Shown here: positions 36,771 to 48,900 of the stretch, piece after piece
How positions within the stretch are numbered: the first letter of the stretch is position 1
Layout of the letters: each line of letters opens with the position of its first letter
Source of the DNA: UTCFX2 sp002050125
GTDB taxonomy: Bacteria; Chloroflexota; Anaerolineae; Anaerolineales; UBA4823
Direction of reading: 5' to 3'
Assembly (NCBI GenBank): GCA_027494035.1
Contig: JAOSJQ010000001.1
Location: 1,550,001 to 1,614,000, forward strand
Length of the DNA: 64,000 nucleotides
Translations under genes and position numbers: made by a program
The notes under the pieces: generated by a model
What the model saw: the letters and a program-made list of their open reading frames with translations, nothing else
What the model was told of the DNA's origin: nothing
Databases searched by the model: none

Positions 36771-37798
36771 GTTTCAATCCACGCCTCCCGCACGGGAGGC
36801 GACCACGCCGTCCGATTTTTGGGCTTGGTCGATCAGGGTTTCAATCCACGCCTCCCGCACGGGAGGCGACGTTTATTGGCGCTAGATTGGATGGCGCATT
36901 CCTGTTTCAATCCACGCCTCCCGCACGGGAGGCGACTAACAAGCCCTTCTGTGGTGGTTCCTGATCCAGGGTTTCAATCCACGCCTCCCGCACGGGAGGC
37001 GACTGCCAACGCTGCGGTCAGGCATTTCAGGTGCGGAGTTTCAATCCACGCCTCCCGCACGGGAGGCGACTTGTTACTGTGTCCGTAAGGCGGATCGGTA
37101 AGTTTCAATCCACGCCTCCCGCACGGGAGGCGACCTTATACCCGGACATGAGATTGTATGAAGAGATTGTTTCAATCCACGCCTCCCGCACGGGAGGCGA
37201 CATCAAAATAGTTGCCGAGTGGTTGCAAGAACCATGTTTCAATCCACGCCTCCCGCACGGGAGGCGACCTATCAGGTTAGTATATCTTAGGTTGGCATCC
37301 GAGTTTCAATCCACGCCTCCCGCACGGGAGGCGACGCGAACCAGCCGCCCAGACATCGATGCGCCCTAGTTTCAATCCACGCCTCCCGCACGGGAGGCGA
37401 CCTCCAAAAAATTGTTCTTGCATGTGTAGAGATGTTTCAATCCACGCCTCCCGCACGGGAGGCGACCATCGGATATGCGGGGGATGTGCAGAGCTGGGCG
37501 TTTCAATCCACGCCTCCCGCACGGGAGGCGACTATAACCAACATCATAATCAGGAGGCCCAACATGTTTCAATCCACGCCTCCCGCACGGGAGGCGACGA
37601 GGTGTTTTGCAGCTCTTCTCTCTTCTGAAAGAGTTTCAATCCACGCCTCCCGCACGGGAGGCGACTCGCCAGCGCCTGCATCTTGATCTCGTCCCAGAAG
37701 TTTCAATCCACGCCTCCCGCACGGGAGGCGACTTGCACTGATTGGTGACATTTAGCTTTCCTCCAGTTTCAATCCACGCCTCCCGCACGGGAGGCGAC

Positions 37799-37962
37799 AA
37801 GGCAAACTCAGGCGGAGCGCCTCCCGTGTCATGTTTCAATCCACGCCTCCCGCACGGGAGGCGACGTCCGGCAAAGCGGTCAGCCTGCTTCGGCTATGTT
37901 TCAATCCACGCCTCCCGCACGGGAGGCGACGACATCGGCGATTTTGCTCGTAGCGGTGGTTT
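37799..37962 (-). repeat. Three-spacer block, copy B
   Basis: Second copy of the 35181-35344 block, same order and spacing, with one substitution inside the middle spacer. Confidence 0.95.
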
Positions 37963-39801
37963 GTTTCAATCCACGCCTCCCGCACGGGAGGCGACCTGCG
38001 GCGAGCTGCGGACATGGGTGCCCGGAGAGGTTTCAATCCACGCCTCCCGCACGGGAGGCGACGGCCGTCGCCCTGGCTGGTAAATACGCCAGCGCGTTTC
38101 AATCCACGCCTCCCGCACGGGAGGCGACGAGTGGGGGCTAGATCCTCGCCCTGAGTGTAATAGTTTCAATCCACGCCTCCCGCACGGGAGGCGACTCAAA
38201 ATAGTTGCCGAGTGGTTGCAAGAACCATGTTTCAATCCACGCCTCCCGCACGGGAGGCGACGGGAATCCTACTAATCGTATGCGCTCAGCGGGAGTTTCA
38301 ATCCACGCCTCCCGCACGGGAGGCGACAACAGTCCTGACGGCATATTAAGAACATCTGATGTTTCAATCCACGCCTCCCGCACGGGAGGCGACACGGTGT
38401 ATATGCTATACTAGGGACAGTTACAGTGTTTCAATCCACGCCTCCCGCACGGGAGGCGACTAACAGTTGAAAATCCAACTATCACTACCAGACGGTTTCA
38501 ATCCACGCCTCCCGCACGGGAGGCGACCATTTCTCACCTCTCGATACTGCAGGGCAAGGCGGTTTCAATCCACGCCTCCCGCACGGGAGGCGACTTGAGT
38601 GCCTGGCAGTGATTGAAACCATAGCCCTGTTTCAATCCACGCCTCCCGCACGGGAGGCGACCAGCGGATCAGCTCTCCCGCGCATTATGCGACCAGTTTC
38701 AATCCACGCCTCCCGCACGGGAGGCGACGAGTGGCTTTTTTCGAGCGCAGCTTGTGATAGATCGTTTCAATCCACGCCTCCCGCACGGGAGGCGACGATC
38801 GGATGAAGCGACACATCAGGCTCCAGCGGTAGGTTTCAATCCACGCCTCCCGCACGGGAGGCGACCACCCGGGGATGTATATCGGGCTGGATGCGGACGT
38901 TTCAATCCACGCCTCCCGCACGGGAGGCGACATGGGGCGACCGGTCTGGGGATCGGAGTATGGACGTTTCAATCCACGCCTCCCGCACGGGAGGCGACTG
39001 GTCACCGGTTACGCTAAGACCGTTTATATGACTGTTTCAATCCACGCCTCCCGCACGGGAGGCGACACGCGCCGCTGTTATATTCCCCCACCACTTCGGT
39101 GTTTCAATCCACGCCTCCCGCACGGGAGGCGACAACCTCTAGCAGCGCAAGCATTAGCGGGGAATGTGTTTCAATCCACGCCTCCCGCACGGGAGGCGAC
39201 CCGCTCACTCTTGCAGCGTATCTGTCGTCGCTCAGTTTCAATCCACGCCTCCCGCACGGGAGGCGACCAGGTCGAACGATTTCTGGAGAGCATATAGAAG
39301 TTTCAATCCACGCCTCCCGCACGGGAGGCGACATTGAGAATTGCCGATATTGATCTGTCTTCTGGTGTTTCAATCCACGCCTCCCGCACGGGAGGCGACC
39401 TTCTTTGGTTACTTCAGGGATCGTTCTACGGTTTCAATCCACGCCTCCCGCACGGGAGGCGACTTTTTCGTTAGATTGATTGTTTTTATTAGAACCTGGT
39501 TTCAATCCACGCCTCCCGCACGGGAGGCGACGCCATTCTTGATAGGAGTGCCGTTCGCATCCTATGTTTCAATCCACGCCTCCCGCACGGGAGGCGACTT
39601 TATAGCTTTTAGTTTCGTGATACCGGCGCATGTGTTTCAATCCACGCCTCCCGCACGGGAGGCGACTTTCCGCAACTGCGGTACATCAACGCAGGCGTGC
39701 CGTTTCAATCCACGCCTCCCGCACGGGAGGCGACCAGGGCAGTGGATGAGACCTGGGAGGCGCTGATTGTTTCAATCCACGCCTCCCGCACGGGAGGCGA
39801 C

Positions 39802-39904
39802 GTTTCTTCAGTCGAACTGTTGTCATCCCGCACATAGTTTCAATCCACGCCTCCCGCACGGGAGGCGACGTTTCTTCAGTCGAACTGTTGTCATCCCGCA
39901 CATA
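39802..39904 (-). repeat. Tandem duplication of one spacer-repeat unit
   Basis: The 35-base spacer at 39802-39836 (starting GTTTCTTCAGTCGAACTG) is repeated exactly at 39870-39904, separated by one repeat. Confidence 0.95.
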
Positions 39905-42900
39905 GTTTCAATCCACGCCTCCCGCACGGGAGGCGACTCTATGTATCTAATTTTTCTACCGCTGCCATAGCAGTTTCAATCCACGCCTCCCGCACGGGAG
40001 GCGACGCCTGGCTGTCTCGCTTTAACTCTATACCTGGGTTTCAATCCACGCCTCCCGCACGGGAGGCGACCTGTCGCCGTTGGTCACACCCTTCGTCGAT
40101 GGCGCAGTTTCAATCCACGCCTCCCGCACGGGAGGCGACCACGGCTCGCAGGCGCTCAACGCATGGCGCAAGGGTTTCAATCCACGCCTCCCGCACGGGA
40201 GGCGACTTAATGGACTTACTAAGTCCCTATTATATGATCTGTTTCAATCCACGCCTCCCGCACGGGAGGCGACTCTCTGCCTCTCCCGTTTCTGTCCCGT
40301 TTGGAGCGTTTCAATCCACGCCTCCCGCACGGGAGGCGACCAGCGCCGTCGTCAGATCATGATTGGTGTGATGCGTTTCAATCCATGCCTCCCGCACGGG
40401 AGGCGACTTTTTTGGTATCCAGCCAGGGTTGGACATTCATGTTTCAATCCACGCCTCCCGCACGGGAGGCGACTATGGAAGTCCTCGCCTACTGCGCGGC
40501 CTCTTTCGTTTCAATCCACGCCTCCCGCACGGGAGGCGACCGGAAATTCTTATTCATGTTCTCTGTTCTCCTTAGTTTCAATCCACGCCTCCCGCACGGG
40601 AGGCGACAGTGCGGCTTACGGGAGACGGGCGCGAGGCGCTGTTTCAATCCACGCCTCCCGCACGGGAGGCGACGCGGTCTTGGGGATGACGATCACACGC
40701 AGTATCGTTTCAATCCACGCCTCCCGCACGGGAGGCGACGGTTCAGCCCTTATTGCTTGCCGTTGGACGGTGGGTTTCAATCCACGCCTCCCGCACGGGA
40801 GGCGACTTGATAATCCGCCTGATAACAGGCGCGCGAACAGTTTCAATCCACGCCTCCCGCACGGGAGGCGACCCTTCATGATCGTTTCTGCGGGCGTTCC
40901 GATAGTTTCAATCCACGCCTCCCGCACGGGAGGCGACATCGACGGTATAGGTGTCGCCCTCGGCGATTGGCGTTTCAATCCACGCCTCCCGCACGGGAGG
41001 CGACATATCCGCAAATCATCATCGCCGGTCCAATAGCGTTTCAATCCACGCCTCCCGCACGGGAGGCGACTACAGTCAGGCTTTTGACGGCTGTATTTTC
41101 GTAGTTTCAATCCACGCCTCCCGCACGGGAGGCGACTACACCCAACTGCCGAAGATAACGGCGCATTGGCGGTTTCAATCCACGCCTCCCGCACGGGAGG
41201 CGACTCGCCATCGTTTGCCAACCTCACCGGTAATCCCGTGTTTCAATCCACGCCTCCCGCACGGGAGGCGACTCGAAATACTAGATAACATTTATCGAGA
41301 TTATTGGGTTTCAATCCACGCCTCCCGCACGGGAGGCGACAGAAGTATTGGAGGAATTGGAAATGAACGCAGAAGTTTCAATCCACGCCTCCCGCACGGG
41401 AGGCGACTTGGAAGATTAGGTTTGGACATTGGTAGGATGAGTTTCAATCCACGCCTCCCGCACGGGAGGCGACAATGTACATGAGCTTTTTTCTGGCACT
41501 GGCAGGGTTTCAATCCACGCCTCCCGCACGGGAGGCGACTTTCGGAACTACCGTCACGCCGGAAACAAGCAAGTTTCAATCCACGCCTCCCGCACGGGAG
41601 GCGACCCCAACCCCAAATCTCATACTCTACATGGCAGGTGTTTCAATCCACGCCTCCCGCACGGGAGGCGACCCAGGGGCACAACGTGGAGAGGTGGGGA
41701 CCGCCGTTTCAATCCACGCCTCCCGCACGGGAGGCGACCAAGGTTAGCTCAGTATCGATGATTTCACCGCCGTTTCAATCCACGCCTCCCGCACGGGAGG
41801 CGACCTTCGTCCTGGCCTTCCGTCGTCGCGGAAAGCTGGTTTCAATCCACGCCTCCCGCACGGGAGGCGACGGTTGGGAGCGCACTACCATCGACCTATC
41901 CATCCTGTTTCAATCCACGCCTCCCGCACGGGAGGCGACCGGCGCAGTAACCGCAATTGGCAATGTCACCACGTTTCAATCCACGCCTCCCGCACGGGAG
42001 GCGACGCTCGTCAGCAAGAGCGTGCGAAAGAGGCAATGGATGTTTCAATCCACGCCTCCCGCACGGGAGGCGACATTGAGTTGGGCGGCGATGACCACGG
42101 CGGCGTTGTTTCAATCCACGCCTCCCGCACGGGAGGCGACCTATACATCAACAATTAGAGACGGCGGCATGGCGGTTTCAATCCACGCCTCCCGCACGGG
42201 AGGCGACACAACTGCTGCCGCCTCAGGTGCAGCCGATAACGATGTTTCAATCCACGCCTCCCGCACGGGAGGCGACGGTCGGTTGAGACGTCAGTGTACG
42301 TATGACTGGAGTTTCAATCCACGCCTCCCGCACGGGAGGCGACTGCTGCGATCGCCGTAGTAATATTCCAGATTGCGGTTTCAATCCACGCCTCCCGCAC
42401 GGGAGGCGACGCTGATGTTTCCATGCTCAATGTCAGTGTTGTATGTTTCAATCCACGCCTCCCGCACGGGAGGCGACGGTCTGGGATTGGCTGGCACTAC
42501 CCCTATATTTATCGTTTCAATCCACGCCTCCCGCACGGGAGGCGACGCCAACGCCTGAGGCTAGCGCGACACCCGAGGAGTTTCAATCCACGCCTCCCGC
42601 ACGGGAGGCGACGGGCAACGGAGACGCCGTCTCCGACTATGACAGAGGTTTCAATCCACGCCTCCCGCACGGGAGGCGACCTGCCACGGGACAGGCGTAT
42701 CTGGTGCCGTTCAAGTTTCAATCCACGCCTCCCGCACGGGAGGCGACATGAGTGCGGAGTTCATATCATCAAACTCCGCGTAGTTTCAATCCACGCCTCC
42801 CGCACGGGAGGCGACATGTTCAATCCTGTTCGTTTTGAGGATTCGCATTCGTTTCAATCCACGCCTCCCGCACGGGAGGCGACGTGGAGCATAAGAAAGA

Positions 42901-45900
42901 GATGATCCCTGGAACGTTTCAATCCACGCCTCCCGCACGGGAGGCGACGCCGTTCGTACTGTTTGCAGCAGATCGGCAGATGTTTCAATCCACGCCTCCC
43001 GCACGGGAGGCGACAACACTAACCCCTGATATGCTGGACGTATTACGGTTTCAATCCACGCCTCCCGCACGGGAGGCGACCGCCCATTCCAGATCGATGC
43101 AGTAATCTCCATCCGTTTCAATCCACGCCTCCCGCACGGGAGGCGACGGTAACCCTCACCCCTGACATGCTTGATGTGCGTTTCAATCCACGCCTCCCGC
43201 ACGGGAGGCGACCAGCCATTAGAGAACCATATGCCACCCACCCAGTTTCAATCCACGCCTCCCGCACGGGAGGCGACCTAACTCACTCCCATCAAGATCA
43301 CAGACACAAGGTTTCAATCCACGCCTCCCGCACGGGAGGCGACAAGATCATCCACGACAAGCAAAAGTTGTTCTGACTGTTTCAATCCACGCCTCCCGCA
43401 CGGGAGGCGACTCCTAATCATAGGAACAATCGTCTACGGTCTGGTAGGGTTTCAATCCACGCCTCCCGCACGGGAGGCGACACCCCGATTATCCCGGAGG
43501 CGCTATCCTCCACGTAGTTTCAATCCACGCCTCCCGCACGGGAGGCGACACACCCATTGTTCCCAACCTACCGCTATTTCCGAGTTTCAATCCACGCCTC
43601 CCGCACGGGAGGCGACCTGTGATCTTGATGGGAGTGAGTTAGGTGCCCCGGTTTCAATCCACGCCTCCCGCACGGGAGGCGACGTGGGGTTGATTACAGT
43701 GCAGGCGGCGTCTAAGTTTCAATCCACGCCTCCCGCACGGGAGGCGACTTGCCGGGGCGCTGGACAGACTAACTGAATGCGTTGTTTCAATCCACGCCTC
43801 CCGCACGGGAGGCGACATTGGGACAGGGGTGTAGATACGTCATTATATCCGTTTCAATCCACGCCTCCCGCACGGGAGGCGACACGATCAACTGGTATCC
43901 CCAGCCCCGGCAGGCGGTTTCAATCCACGCCTCCCGCACGGGAGGCGACCATTTGCGATAACGATGACGTTGAAATCATCGCTGTTTCAATCCACGCCTC
44001 CCGCACGGGAGGCGACGTCTGGATGTCCCGCTTCACCCCCAATAATCCGTAGTTTCAATCCACGCCTCCCGCACGGGAGGCGACTTGGGGTAGAGCCTGG
44101 GCAGGTGATCAAGGTGATCGTTTCAATCCACGCCTCCCGCACGGGAGGCGACAACGTCATCGTTATCGGCAATGTCCGGAAAGAGTTTCAATCCACGCCT
44201 CCCGCACGGGAGGCGACGGTAGACGTGTCCCATGAAAAAGGTTCTGCGCCGTTTCAATCCACGCCTCCCGCACGGGAGGCGACCATACGCTGCTTGATTG
44301 GCGATCATCGCCATAACGTTTCAATCCACGCCTCCCGCACGGGAGGCGACGATATGTGTGCAGCGATGACGTCAGCGATGATTTGTTTCAATCCACGCCT
44401 CCCGCACGGGAGGCGACGCGAGTTTCATCAGCCGCATCCAGTGTCGCGCGCGTTTCAATCCACGCCTCCCGCACGGGAGGCGACCAGGCAAGTCGGGAAG
44501 ATGAGTTCGAAATGAGCGGTTTCAATCCACGCCTCCCGCACGGGAGGCGACACGGGAGTACAAACTCTCGCGCATCGTCGAGAAGTTTCAATCCACGCCT
44601 CCCGCACGGGAGGCGACGCCGTCTCCCCGGATATCCAGCCCCGCGCCGGGAGTTTCAATCCACGCCTCCCGCACGGGAGGCGACCGCCGGGCATCGATCG
44701 TACAAACTTTCTACTTAAGTTTCAATCCACGCCTCCCACACGGGAGGCGACTGCTGATGGTCTCAAATTTGGTGACTTTGTTGGTTTCAATCCACGCCTC
44801 CCGCACGGGAGGCGACCGTATATGTGGGAGGCCTCCAGCGATCCAATCAAGTTTCAATCCACGCCTCCCGCACGGGAGGCGACTCCGGCTGTTGACGCAG
44901 ACCCCGTTAACGTGACGTTTCAATCCACGCCTCCCGCACGGGAGGCGACGCCGACCAACCGTTTGCACGACTCTAAATTATGGGTGTTTCAATCCACGCC
45001 TCCCGCACGGGAGGCGACCCATAGTTTGCGGGGCACCTAACTCACTCCCATGTTTCAATCCACGCCTCCCGCACGGGAGGCGACGCGGGTGAAGATTATC
45101 GAGTTCGGGGAGTTGCCCGTTTCAATCCACGCCTCCCGCACGGGAGGCGACTTCGCAACTCCTACCGCTATCATAGCAGAATCGTTTCAATCCACGCCTC
45201 CCGCACGGGAGGCGACCCGCCCGTACCTTGCGCCGGACTGCATAAACATAGTTTCAATCCACGCCTCCCGCACGGGAGGCGACCGAAGATAGCGGGACGT
45301 GCTGCCCTGCATGTGTCGTTTCAATCCACGCCTCCCGCACGGGAGGCGACCCGTCAACCCACTCATACTGATTGCCCGGTATAGTTTCAATCCACGCCTC
45401 CCGCACGGGAGGCGACAAGAGATGGATACCAACCACAACCCCAACCCGCAGGTTTCAATCCACGCCTCCCGCACGGGAGGCGACTGGCGCCGTCGTTATA
45501 GGCACATTCATGACGGTGTTTCAATCCACGCCTCCCGCACGGGAGGCGACTGCCTGGGGGGAATGGTTAGGTACGATTACCAGCGGTTTCAATCCACGCC
45601 TCCCGCACGGGAGGCGACAGGAAGTAGACTAGGTGGTACGGTCACTTGCGGCGTTTCAATCCACGCCTCCCGCACGGGAGGCGACCGCTCTACGTATCGA
45701 TGGCAGAGCAGTTGTCGTGGTTTCAATCCACGCCTCCCGCACGGGAGGCGACCCGACGGAAAACAATTTGTGACGTTTCAGTTTGGGTTTCAATCCACGC
45801 CTCCCGCACGGGAGGCGACCTGACTTTGGCGATTGTCTGGATGCAATGCAGGGGTTTCAATCCACGCCTCCCGCACGGGAGGCGACTGGCGGAGATGGCG

Positions 45901-48900
45901 GTCAAGGCGGCGGAGCAAGCAGTTTCAATCCACGCCTCCCGCACGGGAGGCGACGATCTGGTACTGACATGTTCCTCCTTCGTATAAATGTTTCAATCCA
46001 CGCCTCCCGCACGGGAGGCGACGAAGGTTACGATGAATACGAATCAGTACGATAAGTTTCAATCCACGCCTCCCGCACGGGAGGCGACGTATGCCGTCGC
46101 GAGAGCGTAAGGTCGCAATCCGGTTTCAATCCACGCCTCCCGCACGGGAGGCGACCGGGATTACCGAGGGCAGTTCGGGGTTGTTCACGTTTCAATCCAC
46201 GCCTCCCGCACGGGAGGCGACTCTGTATTATCAGCGAGATTTGCAGGTCCAAACCGGTTTCAATCCACGCCTCCCGCACGGGAGGCGACTTAATCGCAGC
46301 TTGAAATAAGCAACCTTGTTTAGTTTCAATCCACGCCTCCCGCACGGGAGGCGACATGTAGACCTCGCCGCTATCCCTGTTAGATGGCTCGTTTCAATCC
46401 ACGCCTCCCGCACGGGAGGCGACCTATGCTACAATCGATACGATGTTATGGCAAGTTTCAATCCACGCCTCCCGCACGGGAGGCGACGGCCATTACGGTA
46501 ACTATGTTTATTCAACCGTAATGTTTCAATCCACGCCTCCCGCACGGGAGGCGACCCACCCCGATCATCCCGGAGTGGGCATCCTCCACAGTTTCAATCC
46601 ACGCCTCCCGCACGGGAGGCGACCCTACTTTGTCTTGCGAGACGATGTCAATCACGTTTCAATCCACGCCTCCCGCACGGGAGGCGACCCAGAGCCATTG
46701 TCAGTCAATTTCAGCCAATGGTTGTTTCAATCCACGCCTCCCGCACGGGAGGCGACATGCCGACCTGATCGGGGCCAACCTGCGCGAGGCGTTTCAATCC
46801 ACGCCTCCCGCACGGGAGGCGACCCTGGTTCTGGCGGCTGATCCATTCATAGATGCCTCGTTTCAATCCACGCCTCCCGCACGGGAGGCGACTTGACAAC
46901 TTGGATGATCGGATCGTCAATGACGTGTTTCAATCCACGCCTCCCGCACGGGAGGCGACTCCAGCAATATGTTTTCCATCCCATTTACTGGACCGTTTCA
47001 ATCCACGCCTCCCGCACGGGAGGCGACTGCCATTGGTCAGATTATGGCTCAGGGTATCGATGTTTCAATCCACGCCTCCCGCACGGGAGGCGACGGCTGT
47101 CCTTCCAGATCCGGCGCACCCCCACGGTGTTTCAATCCACGCCTCCCGCACGGGAGGCGACTGTCGACGCTCTGATCAGCGAGCTGGACGCGCCGGTTTC
47201 AATCCACGCCTCCCGCACGGGAGGCGACCCGGTCTGCTCCAGCGCCTGGGCGAGCCTCTCCGTTTCAATCCACGCCTCCCGCACGGGAGGCGACTCCCGG
47301 CGCTGGTGCAGACGGCTGGCGCTGAATGGTTTCAATCCACGCCTCCCGCACGGGAGGCGACCGTGGATCGCTGGTTGTGCGAGATAGGTCACCGTGGTTT
47401 CAATCCACGCCTCCCGCACGGGAGGCGACTGCTAACAAAATACTTGCAAACTATGATGGTATCGTTTCAATCCACGCCTCCCGCACGGGAGGCGACTGGT
47501 CGCTAAATGACATAGATCAGACACATATCGTTTCAATCCACGCCTCCCGCACGGGAGGCGACGATTTCTGCTCCCTGACGGGCAGCATAATTGATGTTTC
47601 AATCCACGCCTCCCGCACGGGAGGCGACATCGGGGTCCAACTCAACACACCGCTCGATCAGCTCGTTTCAATCCACGCCTCCCGCACGGGAGGCGACTCT
47701 TGAAGATGGGCAAAGTAGAATTCACGAAGGAGTTTCAATCCACGCCTCCCGCACGGGAGGCGACCTGTGTTTTGGGGATATCAACAGTGATAACTGTTTC
47801 AATCCACGCCTCCCGCACGGGAGGCGACAAATCGATGCGTTACCCGTATTCGATCTACAATCGTTTCAATCCACGCCTCCCGCACGGGAGGCGACTATTC
47901 CTGTGTTTTGGGGATATCAACAGTAACTGTTTCAATCCACGCCTCCCGCACGGGAGGCGACGCTGCGCCGCAGCGGCTCGAAGTTAGGTTTTGGTTTCAA
48001 TCCACGCCTCCCGCACGGGAGGCGACTCAAAAACCGCTAATGATGACTTCATCGAACATCAGTTTCAATCCACGCCTCCCGCACGGGAGGCGACCAGCGA
48101 TTTTATCCGCGCTTCAAGCCCATCAACGGTTTCAATCCACGCCTCCCGCACGGGAGGCGACAATTTCGACGTTGGCGACGTGGATGAAGCCGTCGTTTCA
48201 ATCCACGCCTCCCGCACGGGAGGCGACAGCCAATGTCGGTCGGATATATGGCCGGGCAGCAGTTTCAATCCACGCCTCCCGCACGGGAGGCGACTTAGAC
48301 AAATTAATTGCTGAAAATCGAATAGTCTGTTTCAATCCACGCCTCCCGCACGGGAGGCGACGGCTCAGGGTATCGATCAACTCGCCGATGGGATCGTTTC
48401 AATCCACGCCTCCCGCACGGGAGGCGACTTACAGCTCGCCTTTGGCGAGACAGCGCTAACGTGTTTCAATCCACGCCTCCCGCACGGGAGGCGACTATCC
48501 AGGTCCCGCCTGCGGCGGTCAGGCAGATAAGTTTCAATCCACGCCTCCCGCACGGGAGGCGACTTCGGTATTCGGCTCCTCGTTGGTGTTGTCATGTTTC
48601 AATCCACGCCTCCCGCACGGGAGGCGACGATGCCGCTATGGCGGCGATAGAAGTTACGGCATGTTTCAATCCACGCCTCCCGCACGGGAGGCGACCTAAA
48701 ACGAGCTGGATATGAGCTGACGAAATTTTGGTTTCAATCCACGCCTCCCGCACGGGAGGCGACCTCCCGCGTGGGAGTCAACAGGAGGATATTGTGGTTT
48801 CAATCCACGCCTCCCGCACGGGAGGCGACCTTACGCGGTCTTGATCTTTCACGCACCACTATGTTTCAATCCACGCCTCCCGCACGGGAGGCGACATAGG

